Shown here: positions 1-4,607 of the stretch, one piece after another | How positions within the stretch are numbered: position 1 is the first letter of the stretch | How the letters are laid out: each line of letters opens with the position of its first letter | Source: Holdemanella sp. | GTDB lineage: Bacteria; Bacillota_I; Bacilli_A; Erysipelotrichales; Erysipelotrichaceae | Assembly: GCA_021442845.1 (NCBI GenBank) | Contig: JABUSD010000099.1 | Location: 1-7,757 of the forward strand | Direction: 5' to 3' | DNA length: 7,757 nucleotides | Position numbers and translations under genes: made by a program | The notes under the pieces: model-generated | Databases searched by the model: none | Seen by the model: the letters and a program-made list of their open reading frames with translations, nothing else | Told to the model about the DNA's origin: nothing

Positions 1-24
1 CGGTTTCAATATTAATCAGATAAT

Positions 25-54
25 AAAAAGCTTGGATTAATTTCCAAGCTTTTT
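25..54 (-). terminator. Intrinsic terminator of the formate/nitrite channel gene, overlapping its 3' end
   Basis: A perfect 12-bp inverted repeat (AAAAAGCTTGGA at 25-36, TCCAAGCTTTTT at 43-54) has a 6-base loop. On the minus strand the descending arm ends in five T followed by ATTA, a usable though short U-tract. The last codons of the channel gene form the ascending arm and its TAA stop (39-37) lies in the loop. Because both arms end in A/T runs, the hairpin could also stop rightward transcription entering from the left edge. Confidence 0.8.
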
Positions 55-651
55 CAATACAGGGATTACTAGACCACCCGTTACATTACCAAGTGTCATC
101 ACGATTAGATATAAGAATGTATGTGCATTCCAGATATTAGCCATAGAGAAGTAGAACATATTGGCAATGCAGTGTTCAAATCCAGCCAGGATAAATCCTG
201 CAACACATAAGAACAATCCAATATATTTTCCAACTTCATGTTTGTTTGTCTTGAATCCATCTACGGCAATATACATTAAGATATTACAGAAAATAGATAG
301 AATGAAGATGCTGACTAAACTATCATTTAATTTTGTGTTGCACATAGTAGTTGCCTTTTCAATGAATGGGGCAGCTTGTCTTGTGAAACGAAGTGCATAA
401 GCAACAATTCCAGTTCCGATTAAATTACCAATCCAAGTGATGATCAGGTTTAGTGCATATTGTTTATCATTTTCTAATACATAACCAACACGTCCAGTGA
501 ATAGATGAAATTGTCTTGTTACGATGGTGAATAGACCTAATGTAAAGAATAAGGCACCAATGACTTTATTGTCGATGGCTAAGAAAAAGGCACCACCGAT
601 TCCAATACAAATACCAGCAAGAATACTTAATGTCCAAAGTTCTTTTTTCAT
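37..651 (-). CDS. Short formate/nitrite transporter (FNT) family channel
   Basis: This is a membrane channel of 204 residues in the FocA/NirC/FNT family, which moves small monovalent anions such as formate or nitrite. Six hydrophobic segments are visible, at about 7-27, 29-47, 65-87, 112-131, 141-168 and 178-198. Family hallmarks are LFTG (50-53), matching the FocA omega loop around L89-F90-T91; TWIGN near 72; CNIL at 122; GFEHCIANMF (157-166), whose H160 matches the pore His209 of FocA; F153, at the place of F202; and GNVTGG (188-193). FocA has about 285 residues, so this is a compact version lacking most of the N-terminal helix and C-terminal tail. The start at 651 was chosen because AGGAGG lies just upstream (661-656) and homology begins there. 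The frame stays open up to 723, but that part is riboswitch RNA. The ZTP riboswitch upstream favours formate as substrate; this is inference. Confidence 0.88.
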   Translation of the reverse strand: MKKELWTLSILAGICIGIGGAFFLAIDNKVIGALFFTLGLFTIVTRQFHLFTGRVGYVLENDKQYALNLIITWIGNLIGTGIVAYALRFTRQAAPFIEKATTMCNTKLNDSLVSIFILSIFCNILMYIAVDGFKTNKHEVGKYIGLFLCVAGFILAGFEHCIANMFYFSMANIWNAHTFLYLIVMTLGNVTGGLVIPVLKKLGN

Positions 652-670
652 GTTTCCTCCTAAATGAAAA

Positions 671-757
671 GGGCAACCAAAAACAGATTGCCCAGACGGT
701 CGACGTATACTTCCTATCTGCACTGTGTCAATTCACATACCCGTCAGCAGATAAGAC
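671..757 (-). promoter_or_regulatory. ZTP (pfl-motif) riboswitch
   Basis: Read on the minus strand, the leader matches the ZTP aptamer as I remember it from Fusobacterium ulcerans. P1 pairs CTTATCT (755-749) with AGATAGG (719-713). The joining strand carries CTGACGGG. P2 is TGTG/CACA with a 6-base loop (737-724). Then follows the diagnostic GACCGTCTGGGC (702-691). The family pseudoknot is present: GACGG (745-741) pairs perfectly with CCGTC (699-695). The 3' domain continues into a GGGCAA/TTGCCC hairpin (693-671) with TTTT after it, ending 9 bases before the Shine-Dalgarno. That hairpin may be P3 and also act as a terminator or affect ribosome access; the mechanism is not certain. Known ZTP riboswitches turn genes on when ZTP/ZMP rises, meaning 10-formyl-THF is scarce. 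RNA start is predicted near 757, exactly at the 5' edge of P1. Confidence 0.88.
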
Positions 758-763
758 GTAGTA

Positions 764-792
764 TTTATACCATATAATATTTAAATAGACAA
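764..792 (-). promoter_or_regulatory. Promoter of the riboswitch and channel gene
   Basis: On the minus strand, TTGTCT (792-787) is followed by a 17-base spacer and TATAAA (769-764), with a TG extension (772-771) making an extended -10. The predicted RNA start, near 757, coincides with the first paired bases of the ZTP aptamer. Confidence 0.72.
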
Positions 793-796
793 ATGG

Positions 797-810
797 TTTT
801 TTATAAAAAA
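797..810. promoter_or_regulatory. Palindromic A/T tract between divergent promoters
   Basis: TTTTTTATAAAAAA is a perfect 14-bp palindrome. It sits 4 bases from the -35 hexamer of each divergent promoter (792 on the minus side, 814 on the plus side). Each promoter therefore has an A-tract where an UP element would contact the alpha subunit C-terminal domain. The UP-element role is inferred from position and composition. Confidence 0.45.
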
Positions 811-813
811 TAG

Positions 814-842
814 TTGATATTTATAGGGTTATCGAGTATTAT
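814..842 (+). promoter_or_regulatory. Promoter of rplK-rplA
   Basis: TTGATA (814-819), a 17-base spacer and TATTAT (837-842) give a good housekeeping sigma promoter. RNA would start near 849, immediately before the L1-site hairpin. No other gene lies between this promoter and rplK, so the operon does not depend on nusG transcription here. Confidence 0.72.
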
Positions 843-850
843 AAATTAGC

Positions 851-890
851 ATGCGTGGGAGAGTGCGTAACCACTCGTGAACCACAGCAT
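851..890 (+). promoter_or_regulatory. L1 ribosomal-protein leader (L1 binding-site mimic)
   Basis: The RNA folds into an outer stem of ATGCGTGG (851-858) with CCAC-A-GCAT (882-890, one unpaired A at 886). An asymmetric internal loop follows, GA on the left (859-860) and GTGAA on the right (877-881). The inner stem is GAGTG/CACTC (861-865, 872-876) with loop CGTAAC. The GTGGGAG left side and GTGAA-CCAC right side resemble the L1 site in helices 76-77 of 23S rRNA (GGUGGGAG paired opposite UACCACC). L1 is known to repress the L11-L1 operon by binding such a mimic in the leader. The hairpin ends 14 bases before the rplK Shine-Dalgarno (905-910). Confidence 0.75.
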
Positions 891-917
891 TTAAGACTTT
901 AAAAGGGAGGTTGTCTT

Positions 918-1337
918 ATGAGCAGAAAAAAAGTTACAAAAGTTTGTAAGTTGCAATTCCAAGCAGGTGGAGCTAGACCAGGTCCAGCACTAGCAAGTGC
1001 TGGTATCAACATGCCTCAATTCTGTACACAATTCAACGATCAGACAAAAGACCGTAAAGGTGATGTCGTACCTGTAGTTATTACAGCATACGAAGACAAG
1101 AGTTTTGATTTTGTATTAAAGACTACACCAGCTGCACACTTATTAAAGAAGGCTGCAGGAATCAAAACAGCTAGTGCAAACCAGAAGAACATTGCAGGAA
1201 CTATCACAGTTGATCAGTTAAGAGAAATCGCTGAATACAAGATGCCTGACTTAAACGCTAACGACGTTGAAGGAGCAATGCGTATTGTTGCTGGTACTGC
1301 AAGAAACATGGGTATCAAAATTGAAGGATTTGAATAG
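918..1337 (+). CDS. rplK: 50S ribosomal protein L11
   Basis: L11 binds helices 43/44 of 23S rRNA at the base of the stalk, where EF-G and EF-Tu act and where the stringent factor RelA senses stalled ribosomes. The protein has 139 residues, near the usual 141. The N-terminal domain covers about 1-70 and the rRNA-binding C-terminal domain about 72-139, with [14 protein letters not shown] (68-81) and the closing GTARNMGI (126-133). The notable point is the proline-rich loop. The usual stretch reads NPAPPVGPAL, while here residues 19-24 read ARPGPA, four residues shorter. The start is set by GGGAGG at 905-910. The stop overlaps the Shine-Dalgarno of rplA, so the two are co-transcribed. The upstream L1-site hairpin suggests translational control by L1. 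Confidence 0.97.
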   Translation: MSRKKVTKVCKLQFQAGGARPGPALASAGINMPQFCTQFNDQTKDRKGDVVPVVITAYEDKSFDFVLKTTPAAHLLKKAAGIKTASANQKNIAGTITVDQLREIAEYKMPDLNANDVEGAMRIVAGTARNMGIKIEGFE

Positions 1338-1349
1338 GAGGACAAGTAA

Positions 1350-2033
1350 ATGGCAAAAGTAAGTAAGAGATATGCTGAAGCTTGCAAGTTAGTTGATTCT
1401 ACTAAGAAATATTCAATTGAAGAAGCAGTAGCATTAGCAAAACAGACAAGCACAGTTAAATTTGATGCAACAGTTGAATTATGTTTCAACTTAAATGTAG
1501 ACCCACGTCACGCTGATCAGCAGATTCGTGGTGCTATGGTATTACCTTTTGGAACAGGTAGAACACAAAGAGTTGCTGTTGTTGCACAAGGTGAACAAGC
1601 TAAACAGGCTGAAGAAGCTGGAGCTGATTATGTAGGTGATGATGAATTAATCCAGAAGATTTCTAAGGGTTGGTTCGAATTTGATGTATTAATTGCCACT
1701 CCAAACATGATGGGTAAATTAGGACGTTTAGGACGTTTGTTAGGACCTAAAGGTTTAATGCCAAACCCTAAGACTGGAACAGTAACAATGGATGTTGCTA
1801 AGGCAATTGATGAAGTTAAGAAAGGTAAAGTTACATACCGTGTTGACCGTGAAGGAAATATCAACTTATTAATCGGTAAGGTAAGCTTTACAGATGAAGC
1901 TTTAATTGGAAACTATAAAGCTATCTTCAATACAATCTTAAAAGCTCGTCCAGCAGCTGTTAAGGGTGCTTACATTAAGAATCTAGTAATCACTACATCA
2001 ATGGGTCCTGGTATCCACGTTGCTATTGACTAA
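1350..2033 (+). CDS. rplA: 50S ribosomal protein L1
   Basis: L1 forms the mobile L1 stalk near the E site, which helps release deacylated tRNA. It also represses its own operon by binding the leader before rplK. The 227-residue length is typical (about 230). The family signature is clear at 122-145: [19 protein letters not shown] followed by KTGTVT, in domain II. Domain I residues for RNA binding occur at both ends, for example KFDATVEL (37-44) and the C-terminal TTSMGPGI (215-222). The AGGAGGA ribosome-binding site (1336-1342) overlaps the rplK stop codon, a tight arrangement consistent with coupled translation. I see no terminator after the gene: the next promoter -35 begins 9 bases past its stop, so read-through into the L10 leader is likely. 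Confidence 0.97.
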   Translation: MAKVSKRYAEACKLVDSTKKYSIEEAVALAKQTSTVKFDATVELCFNLNVDPRHADQQIRGAMVLPFGTGRTQRVAVVAQGEQAKQAEEAGADYVGDDELIQKISKGWFEFDVLIATPNMMGKLGRLGRLLGPKGLMPNPKTGTVTMDVAKAIDEVKKGKVTYRVDREGNINLLIGKVSFTDEALIGNYKAIFNTILKARPAAVKGAYIKNLVITTSMGPGIHVAID

Positions 2034-2041
2034 TCAATAGT

Positions 2042-2070
2042 TTGACAAAACCAGAAAGAAAGAATAAAAT
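2042..2070 (+). promoter_or_regulatory. Promoter of the rplJ-rplL unit
   Basis: A consensus TTGACA (2042-2047), a 17-base spacer and TAAAAT (2065-2070) form one of the best promoter matches in the window. It predicts an RNA start near 2077, just before the L10 leader. Confidence 0.8.
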
Positions 2071-2081
2071 TTGATTGTTAT

Positions 2082-2188
2082 CAATATTCCAAAGACAGTA
2101 ACGGCTAAACGCTTAATCATGTTACCGAGGGTATGATGCATATGACTTTGCATAAATAAACCCGTCTTTGAGTGCGGGTTTTTCTTTT
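2082..2188 (+). promoter_or_regulatory. L10 leader (ribosomal autoregulatory attenuator)
   Basis: The conserved L10-leader string CCAAAGACAGTA (2089-2100), the later CTTAAT (2112-2117) and CCGAGG (2125-2130) are in the right order. A GTAAC/GTTAC stem (2098-2102 with 2121-2125) forms the 23S-like kink-turn site for the L10-L12 complex. Downstream is a strong terminator (2158-2188). CAAAGAC (2090-2096) is also perfectly complementary to GTCTTTG (2164-2170), which spans the last base of the left terminator arm and most of its loop. That offers an antiterminator in the unbound RNA. In the known B. subtilis mechanism, bound L10-L12 blocks antitermination and so favours termination. The pairing assignment here is mine. 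Confidence 0.88.
2158..2188 (+). terminator. Attenuator terminator of the L10 leader
   Basis: AAACCCG (2158-2164) pairs with CGGGTTT (2175-2181) around a 10-base loop and is followed by TTTTTCTTTT (2179-2188). It lies between the L10-leader aptamer and the rplJ ribosome-binding site, so it acts as a conditional terminator rather than an operon end. Confidence 0.9.
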
Positions 2189-2190
2189 GA

Positions 2191-2205
2191 ATATTGTTAC
2201 AATAT
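2191..2205. promoter_or_regulatory. 15-bp palindrome containing a possible extended -10
   Basis: ATATTGTTACAATAT is perfectly symmetric around position 2198. It includes TGTTACAAT (2195-2203), which fits an extended -10 (TGnTACAAT), although no -35 is visible at the proper distance. It may be a weak second promoter for rplJ located past the attenuator, a protein-binding site, or chance in A/T-rich DNA. Confidence 0.3.
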
Positions 2206-2226
2206 AGAAAGAGTGAGGTGGAACGA

Positions 2227-2754
2227 ATGAACAAAGATATCCTTGCACAAAAGGAAGCCAACGTAAACGCCTTAACTGAAAGAATGAAAAATGCTAGTTC
2301 AGTTGTCATGGTTGAATACCGTGGATTGACAGTAGCAGAAGTAACAGAATTACGTCGTGCATTACGTAGTGAAGATGTAGAACTTCAGGTTTACAAAAAC
2401 GCAATCGCTCGTCGTGCATCTGACAACTTAGGATACACAGCTTTCAGTGAAACATTAGTTGGTCCAAACGCATTAGCATTTGGTAAGGATCCCGTTGCTC
2501 CAGCACGTGTATTAGCTAAATTTGCTAAGAAACACGACAAACTGGTATTAAAGAACGGAATTGTTGATGGTGAAGTAGTAGATGCTGACACTATCCAAAC
2601 ATTGTCTGCATTACCTAACAAAGAAGGTATGTTGGCTAAATTCGCTTCATGCTTAAATGCTCCAGTTATCAAGTTCGCTATGACTGTTAAGGCATTAGCA
2701 GAAGCAAAGGAAAACGGAACACAAGCCGTAGCAGCTGAAGGTGCTGCAGAATAA
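2227..2754 (+). CDS. rplJ: 50S ribosomal protein L10
   Basis: L10 anchors the L12 dimers to the ribosome as the stalk base, next to L11. The protein has 175 residues, within the usual 165-175 range. The N-terminal rRNA-binding domain (about 1-130) shows YRGLTVAEVTELRRALR (31-47) and VYKNAIARRA (55-64), both typical. The C-terminal helix (about 133-165) carries L12 dimers, followed by an Ala/Glu-rich tail (166-175). The start at 2227 is preferred over an upstream in-frame TTG at 2194. It has AGGTGG 5 bases upstream (2216-2221) and the family N-terminus, while the TTG lies in the A/T palindrome after the attenuator. Expression is expected to be governed by the L10 leader upstream. Confidence 0.97.
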   Translation: MNKDILAQKEANVNALTERMKNASSVVMVEYRGLTVAEVTELRRALRSEDVELQVYKNAIARRASDNLGYTAFSETLVGPNALAFGKDPVAPARVLAKFAKKHDKLVLKNGIVDGEVVDADTIQTLSALPNKEGMLAKFASCLNAPVIKFAMTVKALAEAKENGTQAVAAEGAAE

Positions 2755-2772
2755 TTTTAGGAGGAAATAAAA

Positions 2773-3141
2773 ATGGCAAAATTAACTAACGAAGAAATTC
2801 TTGCGTTCTTAGAAGAAGCAACAATTTTAGAATTAAATGACTTAGTAAAAGCAATCGAAGAAAGATTCGGTGTAGTAGCTGCTGCTGCTGTTGCTGCTGC
2901 TCCAGCTGAAGAAGTTAAGGATCAGGGACCAACTGAAGTTACAGTTACATTAACAAGCTTCGGAACATCAAAAGTTGGTGTTATCAAAGTTATCCGTGAA
3001 ATCACTGGTTTAGGACTAGTTGATGCTAAGAAGTTAGTAGACGGATGTCCAGCTGCTGTTAAGGAAAACATCTCTCCAGAAGAAGCAGAAGGAATCAAGG
3101 AAAAATTAGTTGCTGCTGGTGCTACAGTAGATATCAAGTAA
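2773..3141 (+). CDS. rplL: 50S ribosomal protein L7/L12
   Basis: L12 is the multi-copy stalk protein that recruits translational GTPases and stimulates GTP hydrolysis. Its 122 residues match the family. The N-terminal dimerisation and L10-binding helices lie at 1-34, a short Ala-rich hinge at 35-53, and the C-terminal factor-binding domain at 54-122. The latter carries [20 protein letters not shown] (67-86), where K67, K72, R75 and K86 form the basic patch that contacts EF-G and EF-Tu. The hinge is encoded by a run of near-perfect GCT codons (about 2878-2902), giving [10 protein letters not shown]. The AGGAGG site is at 2759-2764, five bases after the rplJ stop. A strong terminator follows, so rplJ-rplL ends here rather than continuing into rpoB as in most bacteria. 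Confidence 0.97.
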   Translation: MAKLTNEEILAFLEEATILELNDLVKAIEERFGVVAAAAVAAAPAEEVKDQGPTEVTVTLTSFGTSKVGVIKVIREITGLGLVDAKKLVDGCPAAVKENISPEEAEGIKEKLVAAGATVDIK

Positions 3142-3160
3142 TTTTAGACATTGATCATTT

Positions 3161-3186
3161 AGGAACTCATTTGAGTTCCTTTTTTT
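3161..3186 (+). terminator. Terminator after rplL
   Basis: AGGAACTC (3161-3168) and GAGTTCCT (3173-3180) form a perfect 8-bp stem with a 4-base loop, followed by six further T (3181-3186). It closes the rplJ-rplL transcript. Confidence 0.9.
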
Positions 3187-3198
3187 ATCCTATACAAT
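3171..3198 (+). promoter_or_regulatory. Possible promoter of the HD-domain gene, overlapping the terminator
   Basis: TTGAGT (3171-3176), in the right arm of the rplL terminator, is followed by a 16-base spacer and TACAAT (3193-3198). RNA would start near 3205, giving a leader of only about 11 bases with the AGGTG site at its very beginning. The match is fair, and a promoter is needed somewhere here because the terminator isolates the gene. Confidence 0.45.
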
Positions 3199-3215
3199 AG
3201 AAACGAGGTGATCGC

Positions 3216-3842
3216 ATGGAAAAATCTCGTATTGATAAACAGATGGCATTTGCTCTTGAAATCGACAAGGAAAAAGAAATCAAAAGACAGACACGTAAAA
3301 CCAATACTGAAATGGAAAACGATGCGGAGCATGCATGGCATGCTGCGTTAATGGCTATACTTTTAAGTGAATATGCCAATGAGAAAATTGATGTATTAAA
3401 GACAGTTACGATGCTGCTTATTCATGATGTTGTGGAAATTGATGCAGGGGATACGTATGCCTATGATGAACAAGGACAGAAAAGTGCAGCTGATCGGGAG
3501 ATGAAAGCGGCAAAGCGAATCTATGGTCTACTTCCTGAAGATCAAGGGAAGAAACTATTGAATCTATGGATGGAATTTGAAGCCAATGAAAGTGCAGAGG
3601 CAAAATTTGCCCATTGTATGGATAATGTACAGCCTGTCATGCTAAATGCAGCGGATGGTGGATATATGTGGAAGAAAAACAGCATTCCCTTATCTAAGAT
3701 ATTAAAGCGGCAGGAAAACACAAAGAAAGGATCAGAAGTGTTATATAAATACATTCTTGAAAATTTTATTTCAAAAAATGTAGAGAATGGAAACATTATC
3801 CATGATTCTGTGTTACCATATTCTCATGATTCAGATAAATAA
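3216..3842 (+). CDS. HD-domain phosphohydrolase, YfbR/HDDC2-like (probable 5'-deoxynucleotidase)
   Basis: This 208-residue soluble protein belongs to the HD_3 branch of metal-dependent phosphohydrolases. The motifs follow E. coli YfbR: NDAEHAWHA (35-43) with H39; LLIHDVVEIDAGD (67-79) with H70-D71, E74 and D79; and HCMDNVQP (133-140) with D136. All metal and catalytic positions of YfbR (H33, H68, D69, E72, D77, D137) appear to be present, so an active enzyme is expected. YfbR removes phosphate from deoxynucleoside monophosphates, but related HD proteins vary, so the substrate is inferred. The last 25 or so residues, beyond the domain, are polar and weakly conserved in appearance. AGGTG (3206-3210) sets the start. 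Codon use is less biased than in the flanking ribosomal genes. The end overlaps the ABC ATPase gene, which suggests one transcript for the two. Confidence 0.85.
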   Translation: MEKSRIDKQMAFALEIDKEKEIKRQTRKTNTEMENDAEHAWHAALMAILLSEYANEKIDVLKTVTMLLIHDVVEIDAGDTYAYDEQGQKSAADREMKAAKRIYGLLPEDQGKKLLNLWMEFEANESAEAKFAHCMDNVQPVMLNAADGGYMWKKNSIPLSKILKRQENTKKGSEVLYKYILENFISKNVENGNIIHDSVLPYSHDSDK

Positions 3843-4452
3843 TGTAACAAGACAATATGATACAGTATGCGCATTGAAAGATATAAATCTATCGATTCAT
3901 AAAGATAGAACAATTCTGTTTGGACCAAGTGGTAGTGGAAAAACAACTTTGCTTCGCATTATCGCATCGCTTGAAACACCATCATCAGGAAATGTTCAAT
4001 TCACAAAGAATGAGAGCATATCGATGGTATTCCAGAAGGACTATCTATTCAATCATCTTACTGTATTTGAAAATATCGCTTATGGATTAAACCACCATGA
4101 TTTCAATAAGGATGAAATAAAATCAAGGGTGGAATGGATTGTACAGGTGTGCCATATTGATTTCAGTCTTAGCCAGAAAACATCCACTTTATCTGGAGGG
4201 CAAAGGCAAAGAGTATCACTGGCTAGAGCATTGATCAGCAAACCCGATCTGCTGCTTATGGATGAGCCATTCAGCCAATTGGATTTACAATTAAAGATAG
4301 AATTGATGGATGAATTGATTAAGATATTAGAAGAAAATCATATCCAGCTTATCTATGTTACCCATGATATAGAAGAAGCCAAAAAGATAGGCGAAGAATT
4401 CATTTTTATTCGAAATGGTCATATCGAAAAAATAGCCGAATGTTTTGATTAA
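3826..4452 (+). CDS. Lone ABC transporter ATP-binding protein
   Basis: This is a complete ABC ATPase of 208 residues. It has Walker A GPSGSGKT (33-40), Q-loop Q70 in MVFQKDYLFNHLTVFENIAYGL (67-88 region), signature LSGGQ (122-126), Walker B LLLMDEP (142-148) with D146-E147, D-loop SQLD (150-153) and switch H180. It resembles importer ATPases of the SsuB/TauB, CysA and PotA type, but lacks the C-terminal regulatory domain of the latter two. No permease or binding protein is in the window, so the substrate is unknown; the partners must be elsewhere. The start at 3826 fits the family N-terminus (MIQINNVTRQY) and overlaps the HD gene by 17 bases. There is no Shine-Dalgarno, so translation is probably coupled to the HD gene. 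Upstream in-frame ATGs at 3787 and 3802 are alternatives with equally poor sites. Confidence 0.88.
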   Translation: MIQINNVTRQYDTVCALKDINLSIHKDRTILFGPSGSGKTTLLRIIASLETPSSGNVQFTKNESISMVFQKDYLFNHLTVFENIAYGLNHHDFNKDEIKSRVEWIVQVCHIDFSLSQKTSTLSGGQRQRVSLARALISKPDLLLMDEPFSQLDLQLKIELMDELIKILEENHIQLIYVTHDIEEAKKIGEEFIFIRNGHIEKIAECFD

Positions 4453-4467
4453 AAAATCAAAAAAATG

Positions 4468-4486
4468 TTTGACATTCATTGTCAAA
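4468..4486. repeat. Inverted repeat over the rpsL -35 box
   Basis: TTTGACA (4468-4474) and TGTCAAA (4480-4486) form a perfect 7-bp inverted repeat with 5 bases between. The left half contains the -35 hexamer and the right half lies in the spacer. It could be an operator for a dimeric regulator, or a by-product of the promoter sequence. Confidence 0.4.
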
Positions 4487-4497
4487 AAGAGTACATT
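4469..4497 (+). promoter_or_regulatory. Promoter of rpsL-rpsG-fusA
   Basis: A consensus TTGACA (4469-4474), a 17-base spacer and TACATT (4492-4497) predict an RNA start near 4504. The -35 begins 17 bases after the ABC gene stop, and no convincing terminator separates the two. Confidence 0.7.
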
Positions 4498-4512
4498 ACA
4501 TATGCACGCGAT

Positions 4513-4561
4513 TAGGTTCTTTAACGAGAACCTATATTATATAGGTGAAAATGACCCACCT
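4513..4561 (+). promoter_or_regulatory. Structured rpsL leader with competing hairpins
   Basis: Three hairpins can be drawn. A is TAGGTTCT/AGAACCTA (4513-4520 with 4527-4534). B is ACCTATA/TATAGGT (4530-4536 with 4540-4546). C is AGGTG/CACCT (4543-4547 with 4557-4561). A and C can coexist, but B excludes both, which is the pattern of an RNA switch. None is followed by a T-run, so transcription attenuation is not evident. The Shine-Dalgarno AAGGAGG is at 4596-4602, 34 bases past C. A regulatory role is inferred. Confidence 0.45.
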
Positions 4562-4607
4562 GGAAGTGTGTACTTAGAAGAACAAATTTTTGAAAAAGGA
4601 GGATCTT

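Noticed and set aside
161..400. Plus-strand open frame of 79 codons opposite the channel gene
   Set aside because: It is antisense to a clear FNT membrane protein, has no ribosome-binding site and shows no recognisable domain.
652..723. N-terminal extension of the channel gene to 723
   Set aside because: These codons are the ZTP riboswitch and its hairpin. A strong AGGAGG and the family N-terminus mark the start at 651.
2194..2226. Upstream TTG start for rplJ
   Set aside because: It falls in the palindrome after the attenuator. The ATG at 2227 has a proper ribosome-binding site and the normal L10 N-terminus.
2878..2902. GCT triplet run as a microsatellite or phase-variation tract
   Set aside because: It encodes the usual Ala-rich hinge of L12. 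Triplet changes would keep the frame, so it is ordinary low-complexity coding sequence.
4443..4462. TTTTGATT/AATCAAAA inverted repeat at the end of the ABC gene as a terminator
   Set aside because: It is almost all A/T with one G-C pair per arm and is followed by A rather than T on the plus strand, so it is too weak.
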